Shown here piece after piece: positions 1 through 7,967 of a stretch of DNA of 18,438 nucleotides. The translations under genes were made by a program, and so were the position numbers. Below the pieces are notes generated by a model. It was not told the origin of the DNA. It worked only from the letters and a program-made list of their open reading frames with translations, and ran no database searches. The stretch is taken from the NCBI GenBank assembly GCA_002501535.1, contig DLTY01000049.1:4080-22517 (forward strand), read 5' to 3'. Numbering within the stretch: the first letter of the stretch is position 1; every line of letters starts with the position of its first letter. Origin of the DNA: a bacterium UBP7_UBA7824. GTDB lineage: Bacteria > UBP7 > UBA6624.

Positions 1-805
1 TAGGTGTAACAGTGTCTCTTACAGAAACCCCAAGAAAACAATCAGCACCATCTAAGGCATCAGCCAGTGTTCGTTTGTCAGTTTTCGTTGCAAACTCATC
101 TTTATATTTGTTCATCCCATCTTTTCTTCCGATATAAACAACACCTCTGGAATCAACAAGTATTATCTTCTCCCTTTTGTGGCCTAGGTGACAAAGCAGC
201 CTTCCCATCGCAATACCAGCAGCTCCAGCTCCTGATATGACTGTAGTCAAGTCTCCCCATTTTCGATCTGTAAGCATTAAGCTATTAATTACAGCTGCAC
301 CAGTAATGATTGCAGTTCCCCATTGGTCATCATGAAAAACTGGTATGTTTAGTTTTTCTTTTAGCCTTTCTTCAACCTCGAAACACTCAGGAGCCTTGAT
401 GTCTTCTAAATTTATACCTCCAAAAGTCGGCTCCAAAGCCTGGGTGACATTAATGATTTCTTCTGACGTCTTAGCATTTATTTCTATATCAAATGCATCA
501 ACATTAGCGAATTTTTTAAACAAGACCGCTTTACCTTCGCCAACTGGCTTAAAGGCTTCAGGGCCAATATTGCCTAACCCAAGAACAGCAGTTCCATTAG
601 ACAAAACAGCAACCAAATTTGCTTTATTTGTATACTGATATACATCCTGTTTGTTTTTGTGTATTTCCAGACAGGGTTCTGCTACACCAGGTGAGTAAGC
701 AAGTGTTAAGTCATCTTGAGTCAAACAGGGTTTGGTAACTTTTATCTCAGTTTTCCCCGGTTTGGGGTTTTTATGGTAATTTAAGGCCTCGTCTTTTAGA
801 GACAT
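1..805 (-). CDS. maeB: Malic enzyme (NAD-type malate oxidoreductase, decarboxylating), C-terminus cut off by window edge
   Basis: Converts malate to pyruvate and CO2 with reduction of a nicotinamide cofactor, in the cytoplasm. I translated the minus strand from the ATG at 805-803, giving 268 codons before the window edge. Visible signatures: AYSPGVAEPC near residues 36-45 with the catalytic Tyr37; GEGKAVLFKKFANVDAFDIE at 89-108 with catalytic Lys92; the metal-site region EDIKAPECF at 134-142; HDDQ at 158-161; and a Rossmann motif SGAGAAG at 191-197 followed by LVDSRG. The Asp218 after the second strand fits NAD rather than NADP, which is an inference. One oddity: the usual HDDQHGTA reads HDDQWGTA. 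Bacterial malic enzymes are about 400-430 residues, or about 760 when fused to a phosphotransacetylase-like domain; the missing end would decide which, so the maeB symbol is only by family resemblance. It is divergent from the ABC exporter pair, with 54 bases between the start codons. Confidence 0.93.
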   Translation of the reverse strand, partial: MSLKDEALNYHKNPKPGKTEIKVTKPCLTQDDLTLAYSPGVAEPCLEIHKNKQDVYQYTNKANLVAVLSNGTAVLGLGNIGPEAFKPVGEGKAVLFKKFANVDAFDIEINAKTSEEIINVTQALEPTFGGINLEDIKAPECFEVEERLKEKLNIPVFHDDQWGTAIITGAAVINSLMLTDRKWGDLTTVISGAGAAGIAMGRLLCHLGHKREKIILVDSRGVVYIGRKDGMNKYKDEFATKTDKRTLADALDGADCFLGVSVRDTVTP

Positions 806-807
806 GA

Positions 808-836
808 TTGTCCAATTCTAGTATTAGTAATATGAT
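808..836 (+). promoter_or_regulatory. Candidate sigma70-type promoter for the ABC exporter operon
   Basis: TTGTCC at 808-813 and TATGAT at 831-836 are separated by 17 bases, close to the TTGACA-N17-TATAAT consensus (4/6 and 5/6 matches). The start codon of the exporter gene follows 23 bases after the -10 box. The site lies in the 54-base divergent gap with the malic enzyme gene, just upstream of that gene's start codon. This is prediction by eye only. Confidence 0.4.
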
Positions 837-859
837 TAACGGTTAAACTCATAAAGAAA

Positions 860-2605
860 ATGAATTCAAGCAACAATAAAAGTGACAATCGGTTAAAAAT
901 TTTCATTAATTTATTAAAACCTCATTGGAAATCTTTATCACTAGGTATTTTCATATTATTGGTTCTAGATGTGATTCAGGTTTTGCTTCCACTCGTTACA
1001 AAAGAAGTTATTGACAGAATCGAACAAGGAACCTGGAACAGCGAAACAACAACACAGGTTTTCTGGGTCTTTTTAATTGCCGGAATAGCCACGCTTGTTT
1101 TGAGATACTCATGGCGAGTACTGATATTTGGAGCATCAAGAAAGGTTGAAAGGGAACTCAGAAAAAAGCTTTATAAACGGCTTACAGGGGTTCCAATGAA
1201 GTTTTACGATAAAGTCCAGATTGGAGACCTTATGGGGCGAGCTAGTAATGATATTGAAGCTGTTAGGAATATGTCCGGAATATTAGTTATTTGCGCTTTT
1301 GATGGCATTGTTTGGGGTGTTTTAACCATTGGTTTCATGTTTTCCTTAGATTGGCATTTGACTCTTGCGGTTTTGGTTCCGTTCCCTTTAATAGTGATTT
1401 TCACAAGGTATATGGGTCAAGCTTTTCATAAGCAGTTTAAATTGGTTCAAGAGGCATTTAGTAAACTTTCTGCACATGTAGAGCAGGCTGCTGGAGGCAT
1501 TTTGGCTCTAAAGGGATTCCGACAGGAATTTGGTGAAGCCAGGCTTTTAACTTCAAAAGCAAGTGACGTTAAAAATGAAGGTTTTAAGCTTGCAAATTTA
1601 GATGCTTGGTTTGAACCTGTTTTCAGAGTTGCTGCAGGTATAGGCATCACTGTTCTGATTGTTTATGGTGGAGGACGAGTTGTATCTGGCTACCTTACAG
1701 TCGGAGACTTAGCTGCTTTTTTACAGTATTTTAATTATCTTGTTTGGCCTTTTATGGCACTTGGCTTTATGGTTAACCTTTATCAAAGAGGCACAGCCAG
1801 TTTAATGAGGATACAGGAGATGATTGATGAGCCGCAAGAGTTAAGACCACAAGGCTTCAAGCCACAGTTAGTTGATATTGAGCTTAAGAATATGTCCTTT
1901 AGATATTCTGAAGAAAACAATGTTCTAAACCAAATATCGCTCCACCTCAAGGAAGGGGAAAAATTAGCGATTGTTGGGCCTACAGGATGTGGTAAATCAA
2001 CAATTTTTAAATTGATAACAGCTCTTTATTCTGCAGAAGAAAAAACCATATTAGTCAATAATCAAAATATAGAAAACATCGATAAAGATGCATGGAGAAG
2101 CATGATTGCCTGGTCCCCACAGGATCCAGTCACATTTTCAGAAACAATTAGATATAACCTTGATCTTGGCAAAAGCATAGAGGACGCCAAGCTGTGGGAA
2201 GCTTTAAGGATTGCCGCTTTAGATTCTGATGTCAAAAAAATGTCAGGACAACTGAATTCAAAAGTTGGAGAAAGAGGCATTTCTCTATCAGGTGGACAAA
2301 GGCAAAGGCTCGCTCTTGCAAGAGCAATATGTCAAAATAGAAAATTGATATTACTAGACGATGCTTTAAGTGCTGTTGATGCAGAAACTGAATCAAAAAT
2401 ATTAATCAACCTTATTGATGTCATCAAGGATAAAACAGTTATTGTTTCTACACATAGGATATCTTCAATATTTTCCTTTGACAAGGTTCTACTTCTTTCA
2501 AAGGATGGAGATATGGAGGCCTGTGAAAAACCCGATAAGCTGCTGAAGGAAAATAAGAAATTCGCTCAAATGTGGAAATTAAGCCAGGGAGAAAGTGTCA
2601 AATGA
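860..2605 (+). CDS. ABC exporter half-transporter, MdlA-like subunit with degenerate catalytic site
   Basis: Membrane ABC half-transporter of 581 residues: a six-helix type IV exporter domain (about 1-320) and a nucleotide-binding domain (about 335-575). Visible motifs: Walker A GPTGCGKS at 373-380, Q-loop Gln421, canonical signature LSGGQ at 476-480, Walker B LILLD at 496-500, D-loop SAVD and H-loop His532. The residue after Walker B, normally the catalytic Glu, is Asp501 (LLDDALSAVD). That is the hallmark of the degenerate half of heterodimeric exporters such as TM287/288 and E. coli MdlAB. Its stop overlaps the start of the partner gene, so the two are almost certainly co-translated and dimerise. 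The substrate cannot be read from sequence; lipids, peptides or drugs are possible. The ATG at 860 has only a weak AAAGA upstream. Confidence 0.93.
   Translation: MNSSNNKSDNRLKIFINLLKPHWKSLSLGIFILLVLDVIQVLLPLVTKEVIDRIEQGTWNSETTTQVFWVFLIAGIATLVLRYSWRVLIFGASRKVERELRKKLYKRLTGVPMKFYDKVQIGDLMGRASNDIEAVRNMSGILVICAFDGIVWGVLTIGFMFSLDWHLTLAVLVPFPLIVIFTRYMGQAFHKQFKLVQEAFSKLSAHVEQAAGGILALKGFRQEFGEARLLTSKASDVKNEGFKLANLDAWFEPVFRVAAGIGITVLIVYGGGRVVSGYLTVGDLAAFLQYFNYLVWPFMALGFMVNLYQRGTASLMRIQEMIDEPQELRPQGFKPQLVDIELKNMSFRYSEENNVLNQISLHLKEGEKLAIVGPTGCGKSTIFKLITALYSAEEKTILVNNQNIENIDKDAWRSMIAWSPQDPVTFSETIRYNLDLGKSIEDAKLWEALRIAALDSDVKKMSGQLNSKVGERGISLSGGQRQRLALARAICQNRKLILLDDALSAVDAETESKILINLIDVIKDKTVIVSTHRISSIFSFDKVLLLSKDGDMEACEKPDKLLKENKKFAQMWKLSQGESVK
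2586..2591 (+). promoter_or_regulatory. Ribosome binding site deciding the start of the second ABC subunit
   Basis: AGGGAG lies 10 bases before the ATG at 2602, which overlaps the upstream TGA stop as ATGA. An earlier in-frame ATG at 2572 has no such site and would force a 34-base overlap; a later ATG at 2611 has a purine tract touching it, too close to work. I therefore place the start at 2602. Confidence 0.5.
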
Positions 2606-4389
2606 GAGGAATGAGCACGCTTGATACAGGTGACGTTCCTGTAGTCCCACAAATGACTCTTTTGAAATGGCTCTGGGACAGGGTTAAACACCATAAAAAG
2701 AAAATTATCGGCATTATTTTTGCACTAGTTGGTCTTGTTTCGACAACAGTTTTTCAGCCTTTACTAATAAGAGAGTTGATTGATAAGCATTTGGTTGTTG
2801 GGGCTAACGCTTCAAGCAGCGAGATCTTGACAATCGGGATTAAGTACTTAATTTTAGTTCTATTAGCTTTTTATTTAAGCTGGTGGACCACCAGAAGCCT
2901 AGGCAGGCTGGCTAATGAAGTTATGTATGAGTTGAGACGAGATCTTTTTAATCGTTTAGTTAGCCTGAAGGTTTCGTTTTTTGAAAAAACTCCCGTTGGG
3001 GTTATAGTGCACAGGGTCAGCAATGATGTCCAGTCAATAAGTGATTTATTCACACAGGTTTTAACTACCCTTGTTAGTGATTTGTTCTTGATTGTTGGTG
3101 TGACCATTGCCATGATCAGAATTGCTCCATCGGTTTCTTTATGGGTTCTTATCCCATTGCCGATCATCGTAGCAATCATGCCAACTTTTTCCAGATGGGT
3201 TTTTAGGCTTTTTGACATAATCAGAAACAGATCAACCGAAATGATCATCTCACTCAATGAAATCTTGAGAGGTTTAGCCCTCTTAAGAGCTTTTAACTCG
3301 GAAAAAGAGACTGATGAAAAATATTTTGATCTAAACCAGAAAACATATGTTGCTCATATGGATAGCATTAAATCATTCAGTTTGTTTGACCCATTTGTGT
3401 CGCTGTGTTTTTATTTCTCAATGGCCATTTTGTTCTTGAAAGGCATCCCATTAATTAATGTAGATTCTGGAATTACGGTCGGGATATTGATAGCGATGTT
3501 GAGTTACACAAAATCGCTTTATCAGCCGATGCATGATATTGCACACAAGATCCATTTAATCCAAAGCAGTCTTGCTGGGGTTGGAAAAGTGCATTGGTTA
3601 ATGAATATTAATGATCCAGACGAGTGGAATCACTCTGAAAAACAAATCAACCCTTGGCCTTTGGAGGGAAGTTTCAAATCAGAAAATTTAGTTTTCGCTT
3701 ACACTGAAAATAAAACAATTATCGACGGAATAGATTTTGAGCTCAATAAAGGAAAGAAACTGGCTATTGTTGGGTCCACAGGTGCAGGAAAATCAACCCT
3801 GGTTAAATTATTAATGGCATATTATTCACCGCAGAAAGGAAGGATATTTGCAGGTAAGCATTCACATTTTGATGCAAATCTTGATTCATGGCGTAAGGGA
3901 ATTGCATTCTTGCCACAGGAAGTGACACTGTTTAATCGTTCCATATTGGACAACATACGTTTACACAAGGATATCCCGAAAGAAAAAATAGAAAACATCA
4001 TAAAGATATTGGGATTCGAAGACAGAGTCAACTCAATGAAAGACGGCTTGGAGACTGTTCTAGCGGAAGGCGGTAAAGATTTATCTCTGGGTGAAAGGCA
4101 GTTGATATCAATTGCCAGAGCACTTGTTTTTGACCCTGAGGTATTGGTGCTTGACGAGGCAACAAGTTCTATTGATCCTGAATTGGAATTAATAGTCAAC
4201 AAGGCTATAAACAAGCTGCTGCAAGGGAGAACAGGAATCATTATTGCCCACAGGCTTTCAACAGTAAGGCAAGCCGATGAAATATTGGTTGTTGATCAAG
4301 GCAAAATCAAAGAAAGAGGAACACATGATCAGTTGATGAAAAAGAAAGGTCAATATTATTATTTGATTCGTTTACAAATGGAAAATTAA
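2602..4389 (+). CDS. ABC exporter half-transporter, MdlB-like subunit with intact catalytic Glu
   Basis: Second half of the heterodimeric exporter, 595 residues from the ATG at 2602. The transmembrane domain covers about 30-335 and the ATPase domain about 355-590. Visible motifs: Walker A GSTGAGKS at 391-398, Q-loop Gln439, Walker B LVLD at 515-518 with catalytic Glu519 (LDEATSSID), and His550 in the H-loop. The signature reads LSLGE (494-498) rather than LSGGQ. In heterodimers the degenerate ATP site combines the Walker motifs of one chain with the signature of the other, so Asp501 of the partner and this altered signature sit in the same site. The other site is canonical. The stop codon ends one base before the 3' end of the opposing tRNA gene, so any transcription terminator must lie inside the tRNA region; I see no classical hairpin with a T-run. 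Confidence 0.93.
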   Translation: MRGMSTLDTGDVPVVPQMTLLKWLWDRVKHHKKKIIGIIFALVGLVSTTVFQPLLIRELIDKHLVVGANASSSEILTIGIKYLILVLLAFYLSWWTTRSLGRLANEVMYELRRDLFNRLVSLKVSFFEKTPVGVIVHRVSNDVQSISDLFTQVLTTLVSDLFLIVGVTIAMIRIAPSVSLWVLIPLPIIVAIMPTFSRWVFRLFDIIRNRSTEMIISLNEILRGLALLRAFNSEKETDEKYFDLNQKTYVAHMDSIKSFSLFDPFVSLCFYFSMAILFLKGIPLINVDSGITVGILIAMLSYTKSLYQPMHDIAHKIHLIQSSLAGVGKVHWLMNINDPDEWNHSEKQINPWPLEGSFKSENLVFAYTENKTIIDGIDFELNKGKKLAIVGSTGAGKSTLVKLLMAYYSPQKGRIFAGKHSHFDANLDSWRKGIAFLPQEVTLFNRSILDNIRLHKDIPKEKIENIIKILGFEDRVNSMKDGLETVLAEGGKDLSLGERQLISIARALVFDPEVLVLDEATSSIDPELELIVNKAINKLLQGRTGIIIAHRLSTVRQADEILVVDQGKIKERGTHDQLMKKKGQYYYLIRLQMEN

Positions 4390-4472
4390 TGCCGGTGGAG
4401 GGACTCGAACCCCCACGCCCTCACGGACACTAGTTCCTAAGACTAGCGCGTCTACCATTCCGCCACACCGGC
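4390..4472 (-). tRNA. tRNA-Leu, anticodon UAG
   Basis: An 83-base cloverleaf on the minus strand. The 7-bp acceptor stem pairs GCCGGTG with CACCGGC, with discriminator A at 4390. The anticodon stem pairs CTAGT with ACTAG around the loop CTTAGGA; the anticodon TAG lies at 4437-4439 and reads CUA and probably other CUN codons. A long variable arm with a short stem (GTCC/GGGC) marks it as class II. The T loop is TTCGAGT. CCA is not encoded: the bases after the discriminator are TTA. The 3' end abuts the stop codon of the converging exporter gene with no spacer. A possible -10 (TAGGAT) sits at 4488-4483 upstream of the 5' end, without a convincing -35. Confidence 0.96.
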
Positions 4473-4512
4473 TTAATGATGTATCCTAATCAAATAAGAG
4501 GAAAAAGAGATC

Positions 4513-4528
4513 TTTTTTTTAAAAAAAA
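4513..4528. repeat. T8A8 tract in the tRNA-Leu / gyrA divergent gap
   Basis: Eight T followed by eight A form a perfect 16-base palindrome in the 117-base gap between the divergent tRNA-Leu and gyrA genes. The rest of this gap is also AT-rich. A TAAAAT at 4532-4537 could be a gyrA -10, but no good -35 is visible at the right distance. Such tracts are stiff or bent DNA; a regulatory role is only an inference. Confidence 0.4.
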
Positions 4529-4589
4529 TGATAAAATATTAAAAACCAAAAATTACTTTAAATTGATGGTTTTTTAGCCCTAAAAAAAT

Positions 4590-7415
4590 ATGAGTGATCT
4601 TTTTGAATCTTTAGAACGTATACACACGGTAGATCTTTCTGAAACTATGGAGGATGCATATTTAAATTATGCTATGTCCGTTATCTGTGGCCGTGCTCTT
4701 CCTGAATCAAGAGATGGATTGAAGCCAGTACAAAGAAGAATCTTGTTTGAAATGGGGAACATGAATCTTTCGCCTGGAAGGCCATATAGGAAATCTGCTC
4801 GTGTTGTTGGTTCTGTCATGGGTAAATGGCATCCTCATGGTGATAGTGCTATCTATGATGCTCTGTCCAGAATGTCACAACCATTCTCATTGCGTTATCC
4901 TCTTGTTGATGGACATGGAAATTTTGGATCTATAGATGGTGATAGGCCAGCGGCACAAAGATACACTGAATGCCGACTGTCGCCGATTGCTATGGAGATG
5001 CTGGCTGAAGTCGAACAGGAAACTGTAGATTGGCAGCAAAATTATGACTCTTCAGATGAAGAGCCTGTCTTGCTTCCAAGCAGACTTCCAACACTTTTGA
5101 TGAATGGATCAATGGGTGTGGCAGTTGGTGTAAGCACTGCAATACCACCACACAACCTCACAGAGCTTTTGGACGGTGCTTTGATGCTTCTAGAAAATCC
5201 TGAATCTGAGGTAGAAGATTTAATGGCCGTAATCAAGGGTCCCGATTTTCCTACAGGCGGTATTATTCAAGGTAAATCTGGAATCAAATCTTATATTAAA
5301 ACAGGTGTTGGCTCAATTCGAATGCGAGCAAAAACAAAGATTCAAAGAGCAGAAGGAAGAAAGAACGCACAGATAATCATCACTGAGATCCCATATTTAG
5401 TTAAGAAACAAAATATCGTTTTACAAATGCATGAAGCTGCAAACAAGGATCGAATAAGAGGAATAAAGGCGATTAGGGATGAGTCTGGACGAAAAGGCAT
5501 CAGGATAGTTGTTGAGGTTTCAGCAAGACGAGACCCAAAGCTTGTTTTGCATCTACTTTTTAAACACACTGCTCTACAAAGTTCATTCCCGGCCCGAATG
5601 ATAACCCTTGTTGATGGAGCACCCAAACCTTTACCATTAAAAGAATCCTTATTAAATTACATTAACCATCGTTCTGCTGTTGTAAAAAGAAGAACTGCTT
5701 TCGAATTGCATAAAGCGGAATCAAGAGCGCACATAGTTGAAGGTTTATTGGTAGCTTTGAAGGATATTGATGCTGTTATTGCAATCATTAAAGCAAGTAA
5801 AGATAGAGAGGCAGCAAAAGAAAACCTAAGCAAGAAGCTAAAGATTTCTTCCTTGCAAGCCGATGCGATTGTAAGAATGCAATTAGGAACCCTGACTGGT
5901 TTAGAGGTTGAAAAATTGGAAGCTGAAATGAAAGAGCTTCAAACAGCTATTGATTGGTATAAGAAAATATTAGGCGACGAAGAAACTTTAAATGGTGTTT
6001 TGCGAGAAGAGATGGAGGGTTGGAGAGACAAGTATGGTGATGCACGTAGAACTAAAATTGACACAAGAGAAGCTGGTGACGAGATGGTTATACAACCAGA
6101 ATTACAAGTCGTCATATTTACCGAAAAGAACTATATAAAAAGAATACCTATTACTGATTTCAAAACATGGAGAAGAAGAGGACAAGGCATTAAAGGGATT
6201 ACATTGCAGCAAGGAGACACTGTAAAACAGCTTGATCTTTGTTGGAATACTGATGAGCTTTTCATGTTCACAGATAAAGGCAAGATATATTCAATCCCTG
6301 TGTATGACGTTATTGAAGGGGGCAGGGGAGCAAGAGGCATTCCTGTACAAAACTACAGAAAAGAACTTCAACGCGAGAAGGTTGTGTGTATCAGGGCTAG
6401 AAAACAAGAAAAAGAAAGTCTTTTGATACTTACAGAAAAGGGACGCGTAAAGCGATTAGCTCAAAAAGATGTTGCGAAAATCATGAAACCTGGAAAAAAG
6501 GTTATGAGAGTTGATAAAGGTGATCGAATCGTAAATGCTTTATGGGTAGATGGTAATGATAGGGTTTTGACAGTTACAGCAAATGGCAAAGCTTCACATT
6601 TGCCAGCTTCTGAAATTAGAGTGATGGGGAGAGCTGCTGGCGGTGTTAAGGCAATGACGCTTGAAGCCACAAAGCGGGGCAAGATAATCGACAAGATTGT
6701 TGATGCTGGTATTGTTGGTTTGGAAGCTAAGGTTTCAGGGCGACTATCTTCAATTGAGGAAAAGGATGATGGTTCAAAAACTTTGACCATAGAGCCAAAA
6801 GGAATCACAAAATTTTCTGGAAAAATTATTGATGCAGAAGGAACCAAGGATAACTACATTGTCAAGATAGACACAGGATTAGCGCCTTTCCCAGAAAGAA
6901 ATTTAAAATTCCCAGCAAGAAGCAAGCTGTTAGTTGAACCAGGAACAAAAGTTAAAGCTCTTGATGAGATTGTCCAAATGCCTGCAAAATACCAAAAACC
7001 AGTCAAACACACTGTTCCACAGCAAATGACCCTAGGTGTAAAGATGGTAAAAAATAAAGAAACCATAATTCTCGCTGGTGATAGCCTAACTGTAGGAGAT
7101 AGGGTTCTTTTTGTAACAGAGCAAGGTTTGGGCAAGCTTATGGACGCTCATCTAGTACGAAAAACACATAGAGGCTCAAAGGGTGTTAAAGTTTATTCAA
7201 TTAAAACACCCAAAGGATCTAAAAGAAAAGGTGTAGGAAGTCTTGCCAGATGTAGGGCTATTGGAAATGAAAAAGAGGTTGGCATAGCAACAACTGATGG
7301 AAAGATTTATAAGACTGAAATCCAAGAGATATCACAACAAAAAAGATCTAGTCGGGGTGTTATTGTTATTACGTTAAAGCCCGGTGACACTGTTGCAGAT
7401 CTTGCAATTGTCTAA
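4590..7415 (+). CDS. gyrA: DNA gyrase subunit A with an insertion in the C-terminal propeller
   Basis: Breakage-reunion subunit of type IIA topoisomerase, 941 residues. The catalytic domain (about 1-500) starts with the family hallmarks [16 protein letters not shown] and [19 protein letters not shown]. The active-site pair is Arg124-Tyr125 (RYTE). The quinolone-resistance region [10 protein letters not shown] keeps Ser86 and Asp90, the sensitive state by homology. The C-terminal DNA-wrapping propeller follows. The GyrA box, normally QRRGGKG, reads RRRGQGIKG near 528-536, so it is degenerate. Bacterial GyrA is usually about 810-880 residues; the excess here is explained by roughly 125 extra residues at about 707-834, splitting a propeller blade between KIVDA and [13 protein letters not shown] lone ParC-type enzyme is an alternative reading, but N-terminal similarity and multiple blade repeats favour GyrA. 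No Shine-Dalgarno is visible before the ATG. gyrB is not in the window. Confidence 0.95.
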   Translation: MSDLFESLERIHTVDLSETMEDAYLNYAMSVICGRALPESRDGLKPVQRRILFEMGNMNLSPGRPYRKSARVVGSVMGKWHPHGDSAIYDALSRMSQPFSLRYPLVDGHGNFGSIDGDRPAAQRYTECRLSPIAMEMLAEVEQETVDWQQNYDSSDEEPVLLPSRLPTLLMNGSMGVAVGVSTAIPPHNLTELLDGALMLLENPESEVEDLMAVIKGPDFPTGGIIQGKSGIKSYIKTGVGSIRMRAKTKIQRAEGRKNAQIIITEIPYLVKKQNIVLQMHEAANKDRIRGIKAIRDESGRKGIRIVVEVSARRDPKLVLHLLFKHTALQSSFPARMITLVDGAPKPLPLKESLLNYINHRSAVVKRRTAFELHKAESRAHIVEGLLVALKDIDAVIAIIKASKDREAAKENLSKKLKISSLQADAIVRMQLGTLTGLEVEKLEAEMKELQTAIDWYKKILGDEETLNGVLREEMEGWRDKYGDARRTKIDTREAGDEMVIQPELQVVIFTEKNYIKRIPITDFKTWRRRGQGIKGITLQQGDTVKQLDLCWNTDELFMFTDKGKIYSIPVYDVIEGGRGARGIPVQNYRKELQREKVVCIRARKQEKESLLILTEKGRVKRLAQKDVAKIMKPGKKVMRVDKGDRIVNALWVDGNDRVLTVTANGKASHLPASEIRVMGRAAGGVKAMTLEATKRGKIIDKIVDAGIVGLEAKVSGRLSSIEEKDDGSKTLTIEPKGITKFSGKIIDAEGTKDNYIVKIDTGLAPFPERNLKFPARSKLLVEPGTKVKALDEIVQMPAKYQKPVKHTVPQQMTLGVKMVKNKETIILAGDSLTVGDRVLFVTEQGLGKLMDAHLVRKTHRGSKGVKVYSIKTPKGSKRKGVGSLARCRAIGNEKEVGIATTDGKIYKTEIQEISQQKRSSRGVIVITLKPGDTVADLAIV

Positions 7416-7965
7416 TTTTGATTTTTTTTATCTTGGGAAAAAATCCCTCACAACACATTTTCATTACAAGCCTGAAGCATTAAGCTCTTTCAATAAATTT
7501 TTAAATTCAGGAGGCATGTGTTTTTTTGAATCTTTGATACCAGATGATATATTCAAAGATGCCCGACTAGAACGATCAAAAAGATATCTTTCTGTAAGGG
7601 TTTGTTCAACAGGTGTTTTTTTGAGGGAATTTCCCACAGGAAAGAATACTAAAATTTCTTATTCTGAAATGGATTTAAAAAATGAAAATGGATTATTAGG
7701 CGTGCAAATGAACCGTATTGCTCAGATGGTTAATTGTGCTGATTATGCTTTCCTTGTGGTTGATTTGCATGAATACGACACCGAAAACAAGAATGATCAA
7801 AATGAAATCGAAAAGCTTGATCCTTTTTGGTCATTGTTGCAACTTTTGAGGAAGGTTAATTTGGTAGTTTTTGAGCATTCTTGCAATGTTAAAACAAACA
7901 GATTGATGATTGACTTAAATAGTTTCCTGTTTTCAAAACTTTCAGCGATTGTTTTTAAAAAATAG
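7384..7965 (+). CDS. Protein of unknown function overlapping the gyrA end
   Basis: An open frame of up to 193 residues that I do not recognise. It looks coding: the composition is like a soluble mixed alpha/beta protein, with amphipathic segments and hydrophobic strands such as [11 protein letters not shown] near residue 120 and LVVFEHSCN near 160, and no competing frame on either strand. No signal peptide or membrane helix is apparent. The start is uncertain. The GTG at 7384 would overlap gyrA by 32 bases and a TTG at 7408 by 8. The first ATG, at 7516, has AGGAGG only one base away and would drop about 44 residues. Overlap with gyrA implies translation from the gyrA transcript. It ends two bases from the converging sco gene. 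No function is proposed. Confidence 0.65.
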   Translation: MTLLQILQLSNFDFFYLGKKSLTTHFHYKPEALSSFNKFLNSGGMCFFESLIPDDIFKDARLERSKRYLSVRVCSTGVFLREFPTGKNTKISYSEMDLKNENGLLGVQMNRIAQMVNCADYAFLVVDLHEYDTENKNDQNEIEKLDPFWSLLQLLRKVNLVVFEHSCNVKTNRLMIDLNSFLFSKLSAIVFKK

Positions 7966-7967
7966 CT

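Noticed and set aside
345..638. Plus-strand open frame of 97 codons within the malic enzyme gene
   Set aside because: It is antisense to a strongly conserved malic enzyme and its translation is low-complexity Ser/Leu with no family features.
2572..2601. Upstream ATG at 2572 as the start of the second ABC subunit
   Set aside because: It gives a 34-base overlap with the first subunit and has no Shine-Dalgarno, while the ATG at 2602 overlaps the stop as ATGA with AGGGAG upstream.
2871..3257. Minus-strand open frame of 128 codons within the second ABC subunit
   Set aside because: It overlaps the conserved transmembrane domain of a clear ABC exporter and has no ribosome binding site or recognisable motif.
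3822..4241. Minus-strand open frame of 139 codons within the second ABC subunit
   Set aside because: It is antisense to the Walker and signature motifs, so it is a shadow of a conserved ATPase domain.
6461..6847. Minus-strand open frame of 128 codons within gyrA, partly over the insertion
   Set aside because: Considered because the insertion is unusual, but the plus frame continues unbroken through it and the antisense product resembles nothing.
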